The notes beneath the pieces are model-generated. The model had not been told where the DNA came from and searched no databases. It was given only the letters and a program-made list of their open reading frames with translations. 64,000 bases of DNA. It comes from Vandammella animalimorsus (lineage in GTDB: Bacteria > Pseudomonadota > Gammaproteobacteria > Burkholderiales > Burkholderiaceae_C). Within the stretch, counting starts at the first letter, position 1, and each line of letters begins with the position of its first letter. Made by a program: the position numbers and the translations under genes. The stretch covers positions 1 to 64,000 of the forward strand of contig NZ_NSJB01000004.1 in the NCBI RefSeq assembly GCF_002285265.1, written 5' to 3'. Of the stretch, positions 26,215 through 36,580 are shown one piece after another.

Positions 26215-26415
26215 ATGAACCAAACCTTCAAAGTCCAGGGCATGACCTGCGAGCACTGCGTTCAGGCGGTGCAAAAAGCCATTCTGAAGACCGACAACAC
26301 GGCCAAGGTACAGGTGGATTTGCCCACGGGGCTGGTGAGCATCGCCAGCTCCCAGCCGCGCAGCGCACTCGTTGCCGCCATCGAGGAAGCCGGCTACACA
26401 GTGGGCAGCCCTTGA
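26215..26415 (+). CDS. copZ: Heavy-metal-associated (HMA) domain protein, CopZ-like chaperone
   Basis: A 66-residue single HMA fold with the Cu(I)-binding motif GMTCEHC (cysteines 12 and 15) and the typical C-terminal EEAGYTV. Such proteins deliver copper to P-type ATPases. No CopA or CueR lies nearby, so metal identity and partner are inferred. AAGGAG lies six bases before the ATG. Confidence 0.85.
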   Translation: MNQTFKVQGMTCEHCVQAVQKAILKTDNTAKVQVDLPTGLVSIASSQPRSALVAAIEEAGYTVGSP

Positions 26416-26430
26416 GAGCTTGAGGGCTTG

Positions 26431-26478
26431 AGAGCCTGAGACATTGCCCGCTTATCCCGAGGTCGTGAACCGGCTCTT
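26431..26478. repeat. Probable short inverted-end element
   Basis: AGAGCCTGAG at the left and GGTCGTGAACCGGCTCTT at the right are imperfect inverted ends. They resemble the AGAGCCTGTTC ends of the element family at 46778. The 48-bp length equals the derivatives at 8240 and 24427. This is the most degenerate copy and could be chance. Confidence 0.3.
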
Positions 26479-26502
26479 ACAACTGCTGCTGATTGGCCAT
26501 TA

Positions 26503-26532
26503 AAAAAGCGCTGCTTGAAGGCAGCGCTTTTT
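26503..26532. terminator. Bidirectional Rho-independent terminator
   Basis: AAAAAGCGCTGC (26503-26514) pairs with GCAGCGCTTTTT (26521-26532), with a six-base loop. A/T tails on both sides serve the copZ transcript and the convergent response-regulator gene ending at 26577. Confidence 0.85.
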
Positions 26533-26576
26533 GATTCATGCACCACTGAGGCGAGAACTGAGGCGAAAAAGCGGCC

Positions 26577-27308
26577 TCACGCATTGCCGGGCAGGGCCGC
26601 TGGCTCTGTCAACTGGCCGTCTGCCTCGACCTGTTCCAGGCGATAGCCCACGCCATAAACGGCCGTGACCACATAGCCATTCTCTGGTTTCAAATGCAGT
26701 TTGTTGCGCAGGCGTGAAATATGGGTATCGAGCGAGCGCGATGGCATGGGGGTGAGCTGGCCCCAGACCATTTCCCGCACGTGATCGCGCGAGAGCAAGC
26801 GGCCGCAGTTCTGGAACATGAACAGCGCGAGATTGAATTCGCGGTGCTTGATGTCCACCGGCTCGCCGCGCACTTCCAGCGTGCGCTTTTCCGTGTCGAA
26901 CCGGTACACGCCAAACTCGACGACATGCGCCATTTGGGTTTCAGGGTACGAGCGGCGCAGCAAGGCCTGAATGCGCGCCAGCAATTCGCCCATGCGCACG
27001 GGCTTGGTCATGAAGTCATCGGCGCCGCTGCTCAGGCCCTGCACCACGTCCTCCTCGCTGCCGCGGCGCGTGACGAACAAAATGGGCATGTTCGAGCCAA
27101 TGCTCTGGCGCACGCTTTGCACGACCTGCGGCCCTTCCATATCGGGCAAATACCAATCGACCACCAGCAAATCCAGTGTGCGCGTGCGCAAATCTATGAG
27201 CAGGCTGGTGCCATCGGAATACAAATAGCAACTGTGGCCCAATTGCTCGATTGCCGCACGCATGAACTCCTGCACCAGGGGATCATCGTCCAAAACGCCA
27301 ATTCGCAT
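26577..27308 (-). CDS. OmpR/PhoB-family response regulator (orphan)
   Basis: A 243-residue two-component regulator. The receiver domain (1-120) has the acidic triad DDD at 7-9, phosphoacceptor Asp51 in LLVVDWYLPD and Lys in MTKPVRMGEL. The winged-helix DNA-binding domain (130-228) has REFNLALFMFQNCGRLLSRDHVREMVWG, the recognition-helix string SRSLDTHISRLRNKL and the wing YGVGYRLEQ. No histidine kinase gene is adjacent, so its partner is elsewhere. The about 330 bases upstream are unusually A/T-rich for this window and may carry its promoter. Confidence 0.9.
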   Translation of the reverse strand: MRIGVLDDDPLVQEFMRAAIEQLGHSCYLYSDGTSLLIDLRTRTLDLLVVDWYLPDMEGPQVVQSVRQSIGSNMPILFVTRRGSEEDVVQGLSSGADDFMTKPVRMGELLARIQALLRRSYPETQMAHVVEFGVYRFDTEKRTLEVRGEPVDIKHREFNLALFMFQNCGRLLSRDHVREMVWGQLTPMPSRSLDTHISRLRNKLHLKPENGYVVTAVYGVGYRLEQVEADGQLTEPAALPGNA

Positions 27309-27638
27309 GTTGATGCTCTCACGCCTTCAATGGTTTAAAAATGCTCTGCATAAATCGCCTCATGGTGATTTGCGGGCCGGACAAGCAGCTTTTCGCAAAC
27401 CATTGGCCATGGCACAGGCCATTACTGCAATTGGGGCCGCCATCTGCCATGCCAATGCAATAACACACCCTTGCTTGAGTCATCGATCCGTGCAAAGCAT
27501 CCTTAATTGCTGCAAGCCTGCAGCTGCTTTTCGTCGCTGAACTTTACCTGAAAACCCAGCAGCCAAAATTGATATTTCCCCGGAGAGATTTTCACGAATA
27601 TTTACAAGGATGTTACAAAACCCGGGCAGGTGCCTCGG
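27309..27638. other. Intergenic region upstream of the orphan response regulator
   Basis: No gene is visible on either strand. It is A/T-richer than its surroundings (for example GGTTTAAAAATGC and ATATTTACAAGG), as expected for promoter DNA. Near 27615-27640 a short imperfect GGCA/TGCC hairpin followed on the minus strand by TTTTG may be a weak end for an upstream minus-strand transcript, but the gene stop lies at 27639, so this is marginal. Confidence 0.35.
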
Positions 27639-28796
27639 TTATTGCTGCGACTGCATCCAAACCAGCAGCGCCAGCACCAACAGACCCAGCAAGACCGCCA
27701 GGGCAATCTTGACCCAGCTGTAGGGCTGCTCGCCGGCCAGAGTGCCGGTATAGCCATTGGCCACGATCTGGTAGGTCTTGGCCCCGTAGGTGTAGTGCAC
27801 CAGCCAGACGGGCACCAGCACGTGCTTGAAAGTGCGCCCCTGGTACTGCGCATCGACCACCAGATTGCGGTGGGTGTCGCCCGGCACGCGGCTGGCGCAC
27901 AGCGCGCGCAGCTGTTGCTGCATTTGCTGCTCGCCCAGCGTGGCCGCGCGGCGCAGATCCACCTGGTAGCGCTCCACCGTCCAGCCGCGCACGTACTCGG
28001 GCGAGTAGGGGCGCAAGTCGGTCAGGGTTGGGAAGGGCTCGATCTTGCGCAGCAGCCCGGCATGCACGCCCACGGTGCCCGGCACCAGTTCGTCGTCGAA
28101 GAAATGCTGCAACTGGCCCGAGGCCTGCACCCAGCGGATGTGCTGCACCTGCCGGGTTTGCAGATTGCCCTGGCTGTCGCGGTAGGTCTGGGTGGTGTAG
28201 TAGTAGTGGCCCGCATCGGCGCGCCAGCGCGCACTGGCGTGCGCATCGAAAGTCCAGTACGGCAGGTACACGCCCTTGAGCGTGTCGGTCAGCGCCGCCC
28301 GCTTGAGCTTGTTGGGCGCAAACCAGCGCGAGCCATACCACTTGCGCACGCGCTCGCGCATTTGTGCATCGCTGAGGCGAAAGGGCAGGATGCTTTGCGG
28401 CGTGATCGCATCCTGCAGCTGCTCGTGGGCGACGATGGCCGGCGAGCCGCAGAAATCGCAGCGCTGCGCCACCCGGCCATCGACGAACACCGAAATGGCA
28501 TGGCAGTTGCGGCATTGCACTTCGCGCCGCTGGTTGCTCCAGCCGCGTTGGTTGGCCGGGTCGCGCAGGGCCTGCTCCAGATCCTGCTCGAGCACGCCGC
28601 CGGCCTCGCTGCCATCGCCGGCGCTCGGGTCGGGCGGGCGCCAGGCGGCGGTGGTGCCGCAATAGGGGCAGACCAGTGCCTGCCGGGCGGCATTCCATTC
28701 CAGATTGGCGCCGCATTCAGGGCAAGGGTGTTTGCCAATGGCGGTCGTGGGGGCTGCCGCCGCGCTGGCAGGCGCTGGGGGGGGAGCGTTTGTCAT
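27639..28796 (-). CDS. Zinc-ribbon protein with C-terminal membrane anchor
   Basis: A 385-residue protein with two zinc ribbons: CPECG ... CPYCG (about 25-45) and CRNCH ... CDFCG (about 94-118). A large alpha/beta part follows (LPFRLSDAQMRERVRKWYGSRWFAPNKLK, GVYLPYWTFDAHASARW, HVLVPVWLVHYTYGAKTYQI) and one C-terminal transmembrane helix (IALAVLLGLLVLALLVW). Database names such as 'primosomal protein N-like zinc ribbon' exist for relatives, but function is unknown. It lies 103 bases downstream of the SPFH gene on the same strand, a recurrent pairing. Confidence 0.78.
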   Translation of the reverse strand: MTNAPPPAPASAAAAPTTAIGKHPCPECGANLEWNAARQALVCPYCGTTAAWRPPDPSAGDGSEAGGVLEQDLEQALRDPANQRGWSNQRREVQCRNCHAISVFVDGRVAQRCDFCGSPAIVAHEQLQDAITPQSILPFRLSDAQMRERVRKWYGSRWFAPNKLKRAALTDTLKGVYLPYWTFDAHASARWRADAGHYYYTTQTYRDSQGNLQTRQVQHIRWVQASGQLQHFFDDELVPGTVGVHAGLLRKIEPFPTLTDLRPYSPEYVRGWTVERYQVDLRRAATLGEQQMQQQLRALCASRVPGDTHRNLVVDAQYQGRTFKHVLVPVWLVHYTYGAKTYQIVANGYTGTLAGEQPYSWVKIALAVLLGLLVLALLVWMQSQQ

Positions 28797-28899
28797 GCCG
28801 GTTCTCTCGCTGCCTGCCCTTGCAACAGCGCAGGCGAATGCGCAGCGCTTGTGCAATGGACGCCCGCAGGCTGATTGCGGGCGTGTGATGGGAAGGCCA

Positions 28900-29982
28900 T
28901 CAGCCGCGCAGGAACTCCTCCAGCGCGCTGCGGGCGATGCGCCAGGCGCTGCCGATCTTGCGCGCCTTGAGATCGCCGGCCTCGATCGAGGCCATCACGT
29001 CCTCCACCGAGACGCCCAGCGCTTGCGCGGCCTGCTCGGGCGTGAGCACGTCCAACGCGCCGGCCCCCGCCACGCCCTGGGCGGTGCCAGCGGCCGCCAT
29101 GCCAGCGGCCGGGGCCTGCTGGGGCTGCTGCATGCTTTTCATCATCTCCTGCGCCATGCCAAAGCCCATGGCCATTTGCGCCGGCATGGTGGCCGCGGCG
29201 CCAGCCTCGCCGCCCTGGCCCATGGCCTGGCCCATCTGGTATTTGACGTAGTCGTTGAGGTTGCCGATCACGCTCATGCTCGAACGCTTGTCAATGGCCT
29301 GCTCGACCTCCGGCGGCACCGAGACGTTTTCCAGAATGAAGCTGCTGACCTCCAGGCCGTACTTGTCGCGGATGGCCGGGTTGATGATGGGCAGCAGCGC
29401 ATCGCCCAGCTCGGCATAGCGCTGGGCAATGTCCAGCACTGGCACATGGGCCTTGGCCAGCGCCTCGGTGAACACGCTGACGATGCGCGAGCGCATGGTG
29501 TCGTTGAACTCGTCGAGGCGGAAGTTCTGATCCGTGCCGGCCACTTCCTTGAGGAACCTGGGCGCATCGACGATGCGGAAATCGTAGGTGCCAAAGGCGC
29601 GCAGGCGCACCACGCCAAAGTCCTGGTCGCGCATCATCACCGGGTTGGAAGTGCCCCATTTGTTGCCGGTGAACAGGCGTGTGTTCAGGTAATACACATC
29701 GCACTTGAAGGGCGATTGAAAGCCGTACTTCCAGCCCAGGATGGTCGAGAGGATGGGGATGTTCTCGGTGGTCAGCGTGTGCTTGCCCGGGCCGAACAGG
29801 TCGGCGAACTGGCCGGCGGCGACGAACTGCACCATCTGCGACTCGCGCACGATGAGCTGCGCGCCGTTCTTGATTTCCTTGTCCTCGTCGGGCCAGCGAA
29901 ACGACAGCGTGTCGCGCGAGTCATCGGTCCACTCGATGACTTCAATCAGCTGGTTGCGCACCAAGTTCCAAATCCGCTCCAT
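28900..29982 (-). CDS. SPFH-domain protein with C-terminal excisionase-like helix-turn-helix
   Basis: A 360-residue member of the YdjI/virion-core SPFH group. The SPFH part (about 1-265) starts MERIWNLVRNQLIEVIEW and includes IVRESQMVQFVAAGQFADLFGPG, GTYDFRIVDAPRFLKEVAG and ISSFILENVSVPPEVE-like text (VSSFILENVSVPPEVEQAI). A Met/Gln/Ala-rich linker follows. The last 48 residues (LTPEQAAQALGVSVEDVMAS ... ALEEFLRG) match the helix-turn-helix/excisionase pattern, replacing the zinc ribbon often found there. There is no transmembrane segment, so it is peripheral to the membrane. The role is unknown, and it probably works with the zinc-ribbon protein. Confidence 0.82.
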   Translation of the reverse strand: MERIWNLVRNQLIEVIEWTDDSRDTLSFRWPDEDKEIKNGAQLIVRESQMVQFVAAGQFADLFGPGKHTLTTENIPILSTILGWKYGFQSPFKCDVYYLNTRLFTGNKWGTSNPVMMRDQDFGVVRLRAFGTYDFRIVDAPRFLKEVAGTDQNFRLDEFNDTMRSRIVSVFTEALAKAHVPVLDIAQRYAELGDALLPIINPAIRDKYGLEVSSFILENVSVPPEVEQAIDKRSSMSVIGNLNDYVKYQMGQAMGQGGEAGAAATMPAQMAMGFGMAQEMMKSMQQPQQAPAAGMAAAGTAQGVAGAGALDVLTPEQAAQALGVSVEDVMASIEAGDLKARKIGSAWRIARSALEEFLRG

Positions 29983-30119
29983 AAAACGCCTCTGCTCTGT
30001 TTGATCGATAGGGGTCAGTCTTGGCTGCGCGCGGCCTGGCGCAGCCAGCCGCATTCTGCATGAAGTGCCCGCACGCCGGCCGGTAGCCTGCGCCCGGCAC
30101 AGGCCATTCTGGCCGGCGC

Positions 30120-31160
<1,041 letters not shown>

Positions 31161-31376
31161 TCACAACATGCTCTGCACCAGACGCAGGTACTCGCCCACA
31201 GTGCGGCATTGGCTGGCGCTTTGGGTGCTGATGTTGATGTTCAGCGCCAGGCATGTCTCGTCGTTGATGATGGTCATCTTCAGCCAATCGCGAATGGGCG
31301 TATGGGCATCGATGTCCCCGCGCGGGCATTCCAGCACCTGCGACACGATATGAAAGACCTGCAATTCAATCGACAT
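31161..31376 (-). CDS. Small acyl-carrier-protein-like protein without Ser-attachment motif
   Basis: A 71-residue protein, predicted from consistent codon use. The pattern (VFHIVSQVLECPRGDIDAHTPIRDWLKMT ... TVGEYLRLVQSML) resembles the helix I, loop and helix IV layout of acyl carrier proteins. The Asp-Ser-Leu phosphopantetheine site is absent (IRDWLKM instead). It could be a degenerate ACP or an unrelated small helical protein. Its ribosome binding site is weak (GGCGG). It lies upstream of hemB on the same strand, 33 bases away, so cotranscription is likely. Confidence 0.5.
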   Translation of the reverse strand: MSIELQVFHIVSQVLECPRGDIDAHTPIRDWLKMTIINDETCLALNINISTQSASQCRTVGEYLRLVQSML

Positions 31377-31539
31377 GCCGCCATTGTGCATGGTTTTGCC
31401 CATCGGGCCGCCCCATGATGATGAGCGCCCAGGCGCGCCGCGTGCAGGCACCGCGCCCGGGATTTGAGGCGCATGGCCGAGATTGCTACACTGCGGCCCC
31501 TTTGCCTGCCAGCCCTGCATTCCGCCTGCTTTTCCGCCC

Positions 31540-32529
31540 ATGCTCCAATTTTTCTTTCGGCGCCTTGCCTCGCTGCTGCTGTCCCTGGCGGGCGCATCGG
31601 TGCTGGTCATGTTCGTGCTGGAAGTGCTGCCGGGCAATGCCGCGCAGACCATGCTCGGGCCCGATGCCGCGCCCGAGGCCGTACAGGCGCTGTACGAGCA
31701 ACTGGGGCTGGATCAGCCCGTGCTGCGGCGCTACGGCGACTGGATCGGCGGCCTGCTGCGCGGCGACATGGGCGAGAGCTACGCCTACGGCATTCCGGCC
31801 AGCGAGCTGATTCTGGAGAGCCTGAAGCTGACCCTGCCGCTGGCCCTGCTGGCCATCGCGCTGGCCATCGCCATGGCGCTGTGCGCCGGCATCTACGCCG
31901 CAGCGCGGCACAACCGCGCCGGCGACGTGCTCACCATGGGGCTGACGCAGATCGGCATCGCGGTGCCCAACTTCTGGCTGGCCATCTTGCTCATCATGCT
32001 GTTTGCCGTGCGGCTGCGCTGGTTCTCCGCCGGGGGCTTTCCCGGCTGGAGCAGCGAGTACGGCGGCGGTCCCTGGCCAGCGCTGAAGGCCTTGCTGCTG
32101 CCCGCGCTGGCCCTGGCCATGGTGCAGGCTGCCATGCTGGCGCGCATGACGCGCTCGGCCATGCTGGAGGTGCTGCGCGAGGACTACATCCGCACGGCCC
32201 AGGCCAAGGGCCTGGCGCGCTGGCAGGTGCTGCTGGGCCATGCGCTGCGCAATGCGCTGATCCCGGTGGTCACGGTCGCCGGCCTGCAATTTGCCAACCT
32301 GCTGGCCGGCACCATCGTGGTGGAAAACGTCTTCCAGCTGCCTGGCCTGGGGCGGCTGATCTTTCAGGCCATCGAAAACCGCGACATGGTGGTGGTGCGC
32401 AACTGCGTGCTGCTGCTCTCGGCCATGGTGATCGTGGTGAACTTCCTGGTCGATCTGGCCTACGCCTGGCTGGATCCGCGCATTCGCCACACGCGCACGC
32501 GCCGCGCGGCCCTGTCCGCCCCCGCCTGA
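31540..32529 (+). CDS. Opp/Dpp-type ABC transporter permease (DppB-like)
   Basis: A 329-residue inner-membrane permease. Six transmembrane helices begin at LASLLLSLAGASVLVMFV. The periplasmic loop carries LGLDQPVLRRYGDWIGGLLRGDMGESY, characteristic of DppB/OppB. The ATPase-contact EAA loop reads EDYIRTAQAKGLARWQVLLGHALRNALIPV. The second permease gene starts directly after the stop, so the four genes 31540-35266 form one operon. No substrate-binding protein gene is present. Confidence 0.92.
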   Translation: MLQFFFRRLASLLLSLAGASVLVMFVLEVLPGNAAQTMLGPDAAPEAVQALYEQLGLDQPVLRRYGDWIGGLLRGDMGESYAYGIPASELILESLKLTLPLALLAIALAIAMALCAGIYAAARHNRAGDVLTMGLTQIGIAVPNFWLAILLIMLFAVRLRWFSAGGFPGWSSEYGGGPWPALKALLLPALALAMVQAAMLARMTRSAMLEVLREDYIRTAQAKGLARWQVLLGHALRNALIPVVTVAGLQFANLLAGTIVVENVFQLPGLGRLIFQAIENRDMVVVRNCVLLLSAMVIVVNFLVDLAYAWLDPRIRHTRTRRAALSAPA

Positions 32530-33402
32530 ATGAGCGCCGCCATGCCCACGCTGCCCGCCACCGCCGCCCACACGCTACGCACCGCCTGGCGCCAGCCATC
32601 GCTGCTGGTGGGCGGCCTGCTGACGCTGCTGCTGCTGTGCACGGCCCTGCTGTCGATGGTCTGGACGCCGCACCCGCCCGGCGAGCAATACACCGACCGG
32701 CGCCAGGCCGCGCCCAGCGCCGAGCACTGGCTGGGCACGGACGTCTACGGCCAGGACATGCTCTCGCAGCTGATGGTGGGCGCGCAAAGCTCCGTGCTGG
32801 TGGGCGTGGTGGCCGTGGGCATCGGCCTGCTGCTGGGCGTGGCCCTGGGCCTGCTGGCCGCCACGCGCAAAGGCTGGGTCGAGGAACTCATCATGCGCCT
32901 GGCCGACCTGACCTTTGCCTTCCCGGCCATCCTCACGGCCATCATGATGCGCGCCGTCTATGGCTCCGGCGTGGTGATCTCCATCATCGCCATCGGCATT
33001 GCCAGCGTGCCCATCTTCGCGCGCCTGACGCGCGCCTCGGCCAATGCCCTGCTCGAGCGCGACTTCGTGCTGGCCGCGCGCGCCTGCGGCCGCCGCCCCT
33101 GGGCCATCGCCTGGGAGCACGTGCTGCCCAACCTGCTGCCCATTCTGATCGTGCAGGCCACCATCCAATTTGCCATTGCCATCCTGGCCGAGGCCGCGCT
33201 GTCCTACCTCGGCCTGGGCACGCAATACCCCACCCCATCGTGGGGGCGCATGCTCAGCGAGGCCCAGTCCACGCTGTTCGACGCCCCCATGCTGGCCGTT
33301 TACCCCGGCGTGACCATCGCCCTGGCCGTGTTCGGGCTGAACCTGCTGGGCGATGGGCTGCGCGACCGACTTGACCCGCGGCTGACGGGCAGCCAGCGAT
33401 GA
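32530..33402 (+). CDS. Opp/Dpp-type ABC transporter permease (DppC-like)
   Basis: A 290-residue second permease. It has an N-terminal helix (LLVGGLLTLLLLCTALLSMVW), the DppC hallmark HWLGTDVYGQDMLSQLMVGAQSSVLVG, the EAA loop ERDFVLAARACGRRPWAIAWEHVLPNLLPILIV and the end SYLGLGTQYPTPSWGRML. The start codon abuts the stop of the first permease (translational coupling). The stop overlaps the ATG of the first ATPase. Confidence 0.92.
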   Translation: MSAAMPTLPATAAHTLRTAWRQPSLLVGGLLTLLLLCTALLSMVWTPHPPGEQYTDRRQAAPSAEHWLGTDVYGQDMLSQLMVGAQSSVLVGVVAVGIGLLLGVALGLLAATRKGWVEELIMRLADLTFAFPAILTAIMMRAVYGSGVVISIIAIGIASVPIFARLTRASANALLERDFVLAARACGRRPWAIAWEHVLPNLLPILIVQATIQFAIAILAEAALSYLGLGTQYPTPSWGRMLSEAQSTLFDAPMLAVYPGVTIALAVFGLNLLGDGLRDRLDPRLTGSQR

Positions 33403-34327
33403 GCCACGCCGCCGCAGCCAGCGCCATGACCAACGCTCCCCCCAGCGCCGTGCCCAGCGCCGCGCTGCTGGCCATCGAAGGCCTGCGCGTCAGCCTGGGC
33501 AGCGCGCCGCACAGCACCGCCGTGCTGCACGACATCCACCTGCAAGTGCAACCCGGCCAGACCCTGGGCCTGGTGGGCGAGTCGGGCAGCGGCAAATCCA
33601 TGACGGCGCTGGCCATCATGGGCCTGCTGCCCACGCCCGCGCAATGCAGCGGCAGCATCCGCCTGCAAGGCCAGGAGCTGCTGGGGCTGTCGCAGCGGCA
33701 GCTGCAGCGCCTGCGCGGCAACCGCATGGCCATGGTGTTCCAAGAGCCCATGAGCGCCCTCAACCCCGTGCACGCCATTGGCCAGCAGGTGGCCGAGCCG
33801 CTGCGCCTGCACCAGGGCCTGGGCCGGCGCGCCGCGCTGCAGCAAGCCGCCGCCTTGCTCGAGCGCGTGGGCATTGCCCGCGCCGGCCAGCGCCTGGCCG
33901 ACTACCCGCACCAATTCTCCGGCGGCCAGCGCCAGCGCATCACCATCGCCATGGCGCTGGCCTGCAAGCCCGCTTTGCTGATTGCCGACGAGCCCACCAC
34001 GGCGCTGGACGGCATCGTGCAGCAGCAAATCCTGGACCTGCTCGACGAGCTGGTGTTGGAGCGCCACATGGGCCTGCTGCTGATCTCGCACGACCTGGCC
34101 GTGATCTCCGACTACTGCGACAGCGTGGCCGTGATGACCCAGGGCCAAATTGTCGAGTACGGCGCCACGGCCAGCGTCTTCGCGCAACCGCAGCACCCCT
34201 ACACCCAGCAGTTGATGCAATCGCGCCAGCGCCTGATGGCCTTTTGTCAGATCGCAACGCCCGCCCCTGCCGCCGCACCCGGCGGCAATGGCGGCGGAAA
34301 CGGCGGCAACGCCCACGGAGGCGCGGC

Positions 34328-34331
<4 letters not shown>
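33399..34331 (+). CDS. Opp/Dpp-type ABC transporter ATP-binding protein (DppD-like)
   Basis: A 310-residue ATPase with Walker A GESGSGKSM, signature FSGGQRQRI and Walker B LLIADEPTTALD. After the signal for the C-terminal peptide-transporter extension (QPQHPYTQQLM) the usual Cys-rich iron-sulfur segment of DppD is reduced to one Cys (FCQIATP) and a glycine-rich tail. The N-terminus has about 20 extra Ala-rich residues, and Met10 could also start. Overlaps of four bases at both ends. Confidence 0.9.
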
Positions 34332-35266
<935 letters not shown>

Positions 35267-35302
35267 CCAGGGCTCCACGCCGCTAGGCCACAACCGCACC
35301 GC

Positions 35303-36295
35303 ATGCAAGACCACCTGCGCGCCCATCGCAAGGCCATTGCGCTGCTGGCCCGCCAGGGCCGGCTGGACATCCAGCGCGGCCCGGGCTACCAGATCAACCG
35401 TTTGTGCGAGCCGTTTGGCGCCGGCTTCAGCGATTTCTACGACTTTGGCCGCATTGCGCTGGGGCGCGGCTGCTTTGCGCTGCGCCAGAGTCTGACGCTG
35501 ACCCAGAAGCCGCAGGACGTCGCGCATTTGTGCGGCATCAACATCGTGATCCGCGGGCGCTACCGGATTGCCTTCGCGGAGCCGGCCATTGAGGCCGAGG
35601 GCGCGCCCGGCCGGGTCTGGCTGCGCCGTGGGCGTTTTGGTCACATCGGCACCGAGCTGGGCGCGGGCCAGCGCTTTGCCATGCTGTCGCTGGACTTCAG
35701 CCCCGAGTTGCTGGCGCGCTTTGCCCAGACCGAGGCGCCCAGCCCGGTGCTGGCGTTTTTCCGGGACGAGCGGCCCGGCCCGGCGCAGGTGCGGCCCTTG
35801 CACCCGGCGCCGGCGCGGCTGCTGGGGCGGGCCGCGCAACTGCTGGACCTGCCGGCGGCGCGCGATGCCATCGATCTGCTGGAACTGGAGGGCGCGGCGC
35901 TCAGCCTGCTGGGGCTGCTGCTGCGCAGCGGCGACGGGCAGGCCGCCGGGCAGGCGCCGCTGGCCTGGCGCACCGAGACGGACCGGGCCATCGATGCCGC
36001 GCTGCACATCCTGGAGCAGGAGTGCGCGCAGAAGATCACCATTGCCCAGCTGGCGCGCCGGGTGGGGCTGAACGAATGCGATCTCAAACGCGCCTTTCGC
36101 CAGCGCACCGGCAAGACCATCGCCGTGTGGCTGCGCGAGCGGCGCATGGCGCTGGCCCTGGCCTTGCTGGAGGAGGGCTGCACGCTGGCGCAGGCGGCGG
36201 TGCGCAGCGGTTATGGCAGCCCGCGCTACTTCGTGCAGGTGTTTCAGCGCCACTTTGGCTACAGCCCCGTGCCAGCCGCGGGGCCTGAAAAATAA
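35303..36295 (+). CDS. AraC-family regulator, PchR/AlcR-like
   Basis: A 330-residue regulator. The N-terminal 200 residues form a ligand-sensing domain of the PchR type (FSDFYDFGRIALGRGCFALRQSLTL). The C-terminal double helix-turn-helix (about 235-325) has KITIAQLARRVGLNECDLKRAFRQRTGKTIAVWLRERRM and ALLEEGCTLAQAAVRSGYGSPRYFVQVFQRHFGYSP, the wording common in siderophore regulators such as PchR, AlcR and YbtA. These activate receptor genes when the ferric siderophore is present. Position between importer and TonB receptor fits this. Confidence 0.87.
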   Translation: MQDHLRAHRKAIALLARQGRLDIQRGPGYQINRLCEPFGAGFSDFYDFGRIALGRGCFALRQSLTLTQKPQDVAHLCGINIVIRGRYRIAFAEPAIEAEGAPGRVWLRRGRFGHIGTELGAGQRFAMLSLDFSPELLARFAQTEAPSPVLAFFRDERPGPAQVRPLHPAPARLLGRAAQLLDLPAARDAIDLLELEGAALSLLGLLLRSGDGQAAGQAPLAWRTETDRAIDAALHILEQECAQKITIAQLARRVGLNECDLKRAFRQRTGKTIAVWLRERRMALALALLEEGCTLAQAAVRSGYGSPRYFVQVFQRHFGYSPVPAAGPEK

Positions 36296-36347
36296 GAACA
36301 TTGCAAATCAGGCACTTGCCCGATTTTTCCGAATTGCTCCTGATCTC

Positions 36348-36369
36348 AACAAGAACCATTCTCATCAAG
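36348..36369. promoter_or_regulatory. Candidate Fur box upstream of the TonB-receptor gene
   Basis: AACAAGAACCATTCTCATCAAG reads on the other strand as TGATGAGAATGGTTCTTGTT. Its core TGAGAAT-GG-TTCTTG is close to the two-fold TGAGAAT-NN-ATTCTCA Fur pattern. It lies in A/T-rich promoter-like DNA about 210 bases before the receptor start, as expected for iron-repressed siderophore genes. Confidence 0.5.
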
Positions 36370-36403
36370 TTTCCATAATGCGGCGTCTTGTTTGTTTTGT
36401 AAA

Positions 36404-36564
36404 AACCTGTTCAAGGTCTTGGCGCGCGCGGGCAAACAGTGGTTCGGGATAGGCTGCAAGGCGCAAAACGCAGCCATAGCCCCCGCTATGGCTGGGCTTT
36501 GCGGGCGCCGCAGAGCGCCCCAATCCGCTGTTCTGGCCGCCGTGCAGGGGCTTTGAACAAGTTT
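36404..36564. repeat. About 160-bp inverted-end element in the 5' region of the TonB-receptor gene
   Basis: It runs from AACCTGTTCAAGGTCTT to GGGGCTTTGAACAAG. The interior (CAAGGCGCAAAACGCAGCC, AGCCATAGCCCCCGCTATGGCT and GAGCGCCCCAATCCGC) is the reverse complement, with scattered changes, of the interior of the element at 46778-46940. It lies between the Fur box and the receptor ribosome binding site, so it is likely to be transcribed as leader RNA and to fold. Confidence 0.75.
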
Positions 36565-36580
36565 GAAGGAGTTCCTGCAA

